The notes below the pieces were generated by a model. It did no database searches. It was given only the letters and a program-made list of their open reading frames with translations, and had not been told where the DNA came from. Source: Musa acuminata AAA Group (taxonomy: Eukaryota; Streptophyta; Magnoliopsida; Zingiberales; Musaceae). From it: a DNA stretch of 64,000 nt. Shown in pieces: positions 60,378 to 64,000 of this stretch. The translations under genes and the position numbers were made by a program. How positions within the stretch are numbered: position 1 is the stretch's first letter; every line of letters begins with the position of its first letter. The DNA is taken from positions 12,761,501 through 12,825,500 of the forward strand of contig NC_088340.1 in assembly GCF_036884655.1 (NCBI RefSeq). The letters are read 5' to 3'.

Positions 60378-62775
60378 TTAAGTACATATTTGTGAGGTAT
60401 AATAATGAAACAAAAGGTTTAAACTTTATGATTCTATAACTAGATCATAAGTAATGATATTATTTTTAATGAAGATGTTTAAAACTCTAAAGTTACAACA
60501 ACCGATAAAAATGTAGGAGAAGAAGTCTCTAAGAAACATGGTACATTGTCTATTATTAATATCTTACCTGAATCTTCTCATATTTTAAATTATTCAAATT
60601 CAAGAGATTTTAATGATAATGAAACACCTTTAAGAAAATTTTATAATCTTTCATAGATATAACGTATGATGATATTACATATTTTGCTATTGAAAAAAAA
60701 AAAAGACTTGAAAGCTAGTAGATATAATCCATAGGAAAAGAAGTAATTAGACTCAAGTGGATATACAAGTCAAAATTTAATGCTGATGACTTAATACAAA
60801 AATATAAAGCTTATTTAGTTACTAAAGGGTATGCTCAAATTTCAAATATTAATTAAAAAAATTCTTCAATTGTTAGAATTGATATAATTAGAACAATATT
60901 AGCATTGACAACACTAAAAAATAGATGTATTTCTTAATTTGATATTAAATCAGCCTTCTTGAGAGTGAAATATTGTAAGAGAAGGTTAATATAAAGCAAC
61001 TTTAAGGATTTAAAATTAATGGGTAAGAAGATAGAGTGTATAAATTGGATAAAACATTATATGGTTTGAAACAAGTATGGAGAGTATGGTACAACAAAAT
61101 TGATAAGTACTCTCTTCAACATAATTTTTTAAAAAGTTTAATTGAGCCAACTTTATATATAAAAACCGAAGGTATGAAAATTTTTATTGTCTGTTTATAT
61201 ATATATGATATAATTTATACTAAAAAATTATCAGATATGCTTGTTTAATTTAAGAAAAATATAATGTCAAATTTTGAAATGACTAATATGAAGTTTTTAC
61301 ATTATTTTCTATGAATGAAAATTATTCAAGATGCAAATAGAATTTTTTTTATGCTCAGAAAAATATGTTGATGATTTATTAAAAAGTTTTTATATGATAA
61401 TTTATAAGTCAATGAATACTCCAATAAATATAAACGATAAACTTATGTCAAATGATAGAGTTCAAAAATAGATGAGAATTAGTATAGAAGTTTAATTAGA
61501 GGGTTAATTTATCTCATACATTTAAGATCATATATTATGTTTATAGTTAGTTTATTATCTGAATTCATTTACAGCCCTAACAAGCATCACTTTAGAGTAG
61601 TAAAAGAGTTCTTATATATATTAAGGAAATTCTTAATTATGACATCCATTCTGAGTGGATTTAAAATTAATAGGTAAGAAGATAGAGCGTATAAATTGGA
61701 TAAAGCATTATATAGTTTGAAATAAGCATTGAGAGCATGGTACAATAAAATTGATAAGTACTCTCTTCAACATGATTTTTTTAACATTAAGAGCATGGTA
61801 CAACAAAATTGATAAGTACTCTCTTCAACATAATTTTTTAAAAAGTATAATTGAGCCAACTTTATATATAAAAACCCAAGGTATGAAATTTTTTATTGTA
61901 ATGATGTAATTTATACTGAAAATTCATTAGATATGCTTGTTGAATTTAAGAAAAATATAATGTCAAAATTCGAAATGACTAATATGGAGTTTTTGCATTA
62001 TTTTCTATGAATGAAAATTATTCAAGATACAAATAAATTTTTTTATGCTAAAAAAAATATGCTAAAGATTTATTAAAAAGTTTTCATATGATAATTTATA
62101 AGTCAGTGAATACTCCAATAAATATAAATGATAAACTTATGTTAGATGGAGTTAAAAATATAGATGAGAAATAGTATAGAAGTTTAATTAGAGGATTAAT
62201 ATATCTCATACATTTAAGGTTATATATTATGTTTGTAGTTCGTTTATTATCCAGATTTATGTACAGCTCTAACAAGCATCACTTTAGAGTAGTCAAAAGA
62301 ACTCTTATATACATTAAGGGAACTCTTAATTATAACATCTGTTATGAGTGGATAAAAGATTTTAAGTTATATTTTTATATTAATAATGATTGGGTTGATT
62401 ATATAAATGATAGAAAAAAATATCGTCTTAGCGCAAGGGTGATTTCATGGATAACAAAAAAAAACAAGAATGTATTGCTCTATCAAACTTTGAGGTGGAA
62501 TATATTATGACTATAAGTACGATATGTTAAATAATTTGACTTCAAGAAATTCTAGCAAATCTCCAAAGAAAACAAGATGGATCAGGTAAAATTTACTATG
62601 ACAATACGCCTAATATTATGATGATAAAAAATTATGTCTTTCTTACATAAACCAAACACATCGAAGTTCGACATCAGATTGATATAACATAAATTTAAAT
62701 GGACTATTGTAGTACTGAAAATTAGCTTGTCAACATCTTTACATAAGCTTTTAAAAAAATTATCTTTTTGAAATC
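60378..62775 (+). pseudogene. Heavily decayed copia pol of a different lineage
   Basis: AT-rich sequence with frequent stops. Recognisable pieces are the start of RT (IRLKWIYKSKFNADDL, KGYAQ), QFDIKSAFL-like text, VYKLDKTLYGLKQVWRVWYNKIDKYSLQHNF and the catalytic region decayed to YIYDIIYT (about 61195-61220). RNase H appears as YINNDWVDYINDRKKYRLSARVISWITKKNKNV (62370-62470). The end (STEN..VNIFT) lies near 62720-62750. The motif text differs from the copia A family, so this is another lineage. Confidence 0.75.
61007..62330 (+). repeat. Tandem duplication of about 650 bp inside the decayed copia
   Basis: The segment starting ggtaagaagatagagtgtataaattgg at about 61022 recurs from about 61672 with the same order of RT and RNase H text. 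The join reads ggatttaaaattaat in both places. The second copy has a further partial repeat of about 60 bases (gagcatggtacaa..cttcaacat, at about 61733 and 61794). Confidence 0.85.
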
Positions 62776-63117
62776 AACTTCAAATTATAATTATTTTAAT
62801 TAAGAGAGTATGATAAAATTAATTCAAATAATTAGGATTAGATATAACAAAAGATAAAAATCTAGATGAAGGTAAATAGATGAACAGTTGGTTTTTTGGT
62901 GCATTGATGAGGAGATTCATTGAGTTATAATTGATTTTTTAAATTTATAAACTTATATTTTATTCTTTTAATTAATATAAGTATGAAATGAGTCCAAAAC
63001 ACTTAATTCTTTTAATTCTCCAAAACAACTTTTTCTGTGTCTCGTTAAAGCTCCGCTGAAGGTAAACAACAAAACCATTCGCAGATTTCATTACAAGCCG
63101 ACCGCAAGCTCATCGAA
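62776..63117. other. AT-rich stretch, possible decayed LTR
   Basis: A purine-rich aagagagta is followed by tgataaaattaattc at about 62811, which could be the polypurine tract and LTR start of the decayed copia. No matching second LTR is in the window. Nothing else is recognisable. Confidence 0.35.
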
Positions 63118-63784
63118 TCACTTCATTCTCTTTTTATATCTTCTCCATATTTCCTGAGCTCGATGCTTGCTAGTGAATCTGATTCTGAGATAGATTGGAT
63201 GATCGTTGTCAGAATATTGATGCCGAGTGGCCAAAGTACTCTTACGCTTCGAAGAGTCAACCACAAGCCATTGCTCTAAGTTTCGGTGATGCGGCAGCGA
63301 AAGATGAGTCTGCGCACTGTAGTCGCCGTGGTCATCTGGTACGTCCATCAGAAACAACACATCCCCACCACCTCTCCGTTCTTCTTCCCACTGACGCAAA
63401 AGAACAACTCGTGATATGTTCTTGGGATGAGGGTGCACACGCCCCACCAAAACACCACCCTGAGATGGACTGACTGTATCTGATGCCTCTCATCAAGATC
63501 TGCTGGCCATAGTTTTGGAGTTACTGAAACCGCTTCTTGACAGCATCTGCGTTGGCGCACGTGACCTACGGATGGATCCAATTGTACTGTACCCATCTTG
63601 TCGTTGGTTCTTCGTTCGATGCATGGAAGGGATCAGCATCACGACACCCAATAATTTAAGCCTATGTACTGATCGCCCTTTCCTGTGGCTCACATCGTTC
63701 TCAGATCCTCTCCTCTTCCAATTTCCATGCAGATGTCAACGTTTAACATGTCAATTCTCATTTGATCTCCTTCGCAGAACCTGT

Positions 63785-63787
<3 letters not shown>
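63118..63787. other. Non-repetitive-looking stretch without assigned gene
   Basis: Base composition is closer to balanced than in the neighbours. A 110-codon minus-strand frame (63450-63118, MVGRVHPHPKNISRVVLLRQWEEE) and a plus-strand frame from 63515 are open, but neither shows a known domain. The text LLAIVLELLKPLLDSICVGARDL around 63500-63560 faintly recalls an F-box, far too weakly to call. Confidence 0.3.

Positions 63788-63818
<31 letters not shown>
63788..63818. repeat. (TA)n microsatellite
   Basis: About 15 TA units, just upstream of a splice-acceptor-like sequence. Confidence 0.95.
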
Positions 63819-63820
<2 letters not shown>

Positions 63821-63833
63821 TGTTGTTTTGCAG

Positions 63834-63950
63834 ATCTTTAGATAACTCACTGCGGTTTCCGAAAAAGATTCAAATCATTAATGCCTTGTTTGTCACTGAT
63901 TGGAAGAATGCAGAGAAATTTTTGTGGCGGGAGGATGACAATGTGTCCAA
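63834..63950 (+). other. Candidate exon of a host gene
   Basis: tgcctgttgttttgcag (63817-63833) is a good acceptor and AA|GTAAGAGG (63950/63951) a plausible donor. One frame between them is open and reads SLDNSLRFPKKIQIINALFVTDWKNAEKF and on to LWREDDNVS. I do not recognise the protein. It is the only piece in the window with the look of an ordinary spliced plant exon. Alternatively it is chance in decayed repeat sequence. Confidence 0.35.
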
Positions 63951-64000
63951 GTAAGAGGAAGAGACCATCACTGTTATATGCTAAGACTGATAGATACTAC

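Noticed and set aside
63480..63600. Possible F-box (LLAIVLELLKPLLDSICVGARDL)
   Set aside because: The similarity is faint, the downstream C/W positions of an F-box are absent, and no start or neighbouring exons can be fixed.

Overview
The window is plant nuclear DNA and almost entirely nested LTR retrotransposons. The Ty1/copia and Ty3/gypsy pol families, initiator-Met-tRNA primer sites (TGGTATCAGAGC), 4-5 bp target-site duplications (TSDs), long CA/TA microsatellites and heavy nonsense decay all point to a repeat-rich angiosperm. A monocot, perhaps Musaceae, is my guess from general resemblance only. No tRNA, rRNA, CRISPR or bacterial-type operon is present. The only possible host-gene sequence is a candidate exon in the last few hundred bases.

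The nest can be unpicked from TSDs and from sequences that resume on the far side of each insertion. Oldest is a very decayed copia element at the right end (60378-62775). Next to it lies the right part of a reverse-oriented copia-family LTR (59268-60377). This is cut by an old plus-strand copia element (A0), whose pol pieces are at 3773-4477, 29887-30385 and 56910-57540 and whose 3' LTR is 57555-59267. A0 was hit by members of its own family: a reverse LTR (2409-3772), a complete plus-strand copia element (copia A, 4478-29839) and a reverse solo LTR (30386-30631 plus 55523-56904, TSD tgtac/tgtat).

Copia A in turn carries three gypsy chromovirus insertions: Gypsy-1 (6470-12310, minus, TSD cagcg), Gypsy-2 (16685-22081, plus, TSD ctatc) and Gypsy-3 (23563-28961, minus, TSD gatca). 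The solo LTR is split by a minus-strand element with no recognisable pol (LARD-like, 30632-55522, TSD acat). That element contains two further minus-strand insertions: an LTR-internal-LTR-internal-LTR array of a gag-only copia-like element (32179-43814, TSD ccacc) and a young copia A family member (44083-52763, TSD ctttc). A deletion derivative of another gypsy family (1-2408) sits at the left edge, inside the reverse LTR.

No element here looks fully autonomous. Gypsy-2 and Gypsy-3 share the same RT and integrase deletions and one stop codon, so they look like a non-autonomous line copied in trans. The array element encodes only gag. The young minus-strand copia has almost identical LTRs but a damaged RT and RNase H. 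The most unexpected signal is in the copia A leader: four hairpins with an identical apical module but different, still complementary, outer stems, next to a perfect GGAG-loop hairpin and a 12-bp palindrome. All of these are also present in the second copia copy at 49.6-49.9 kb.
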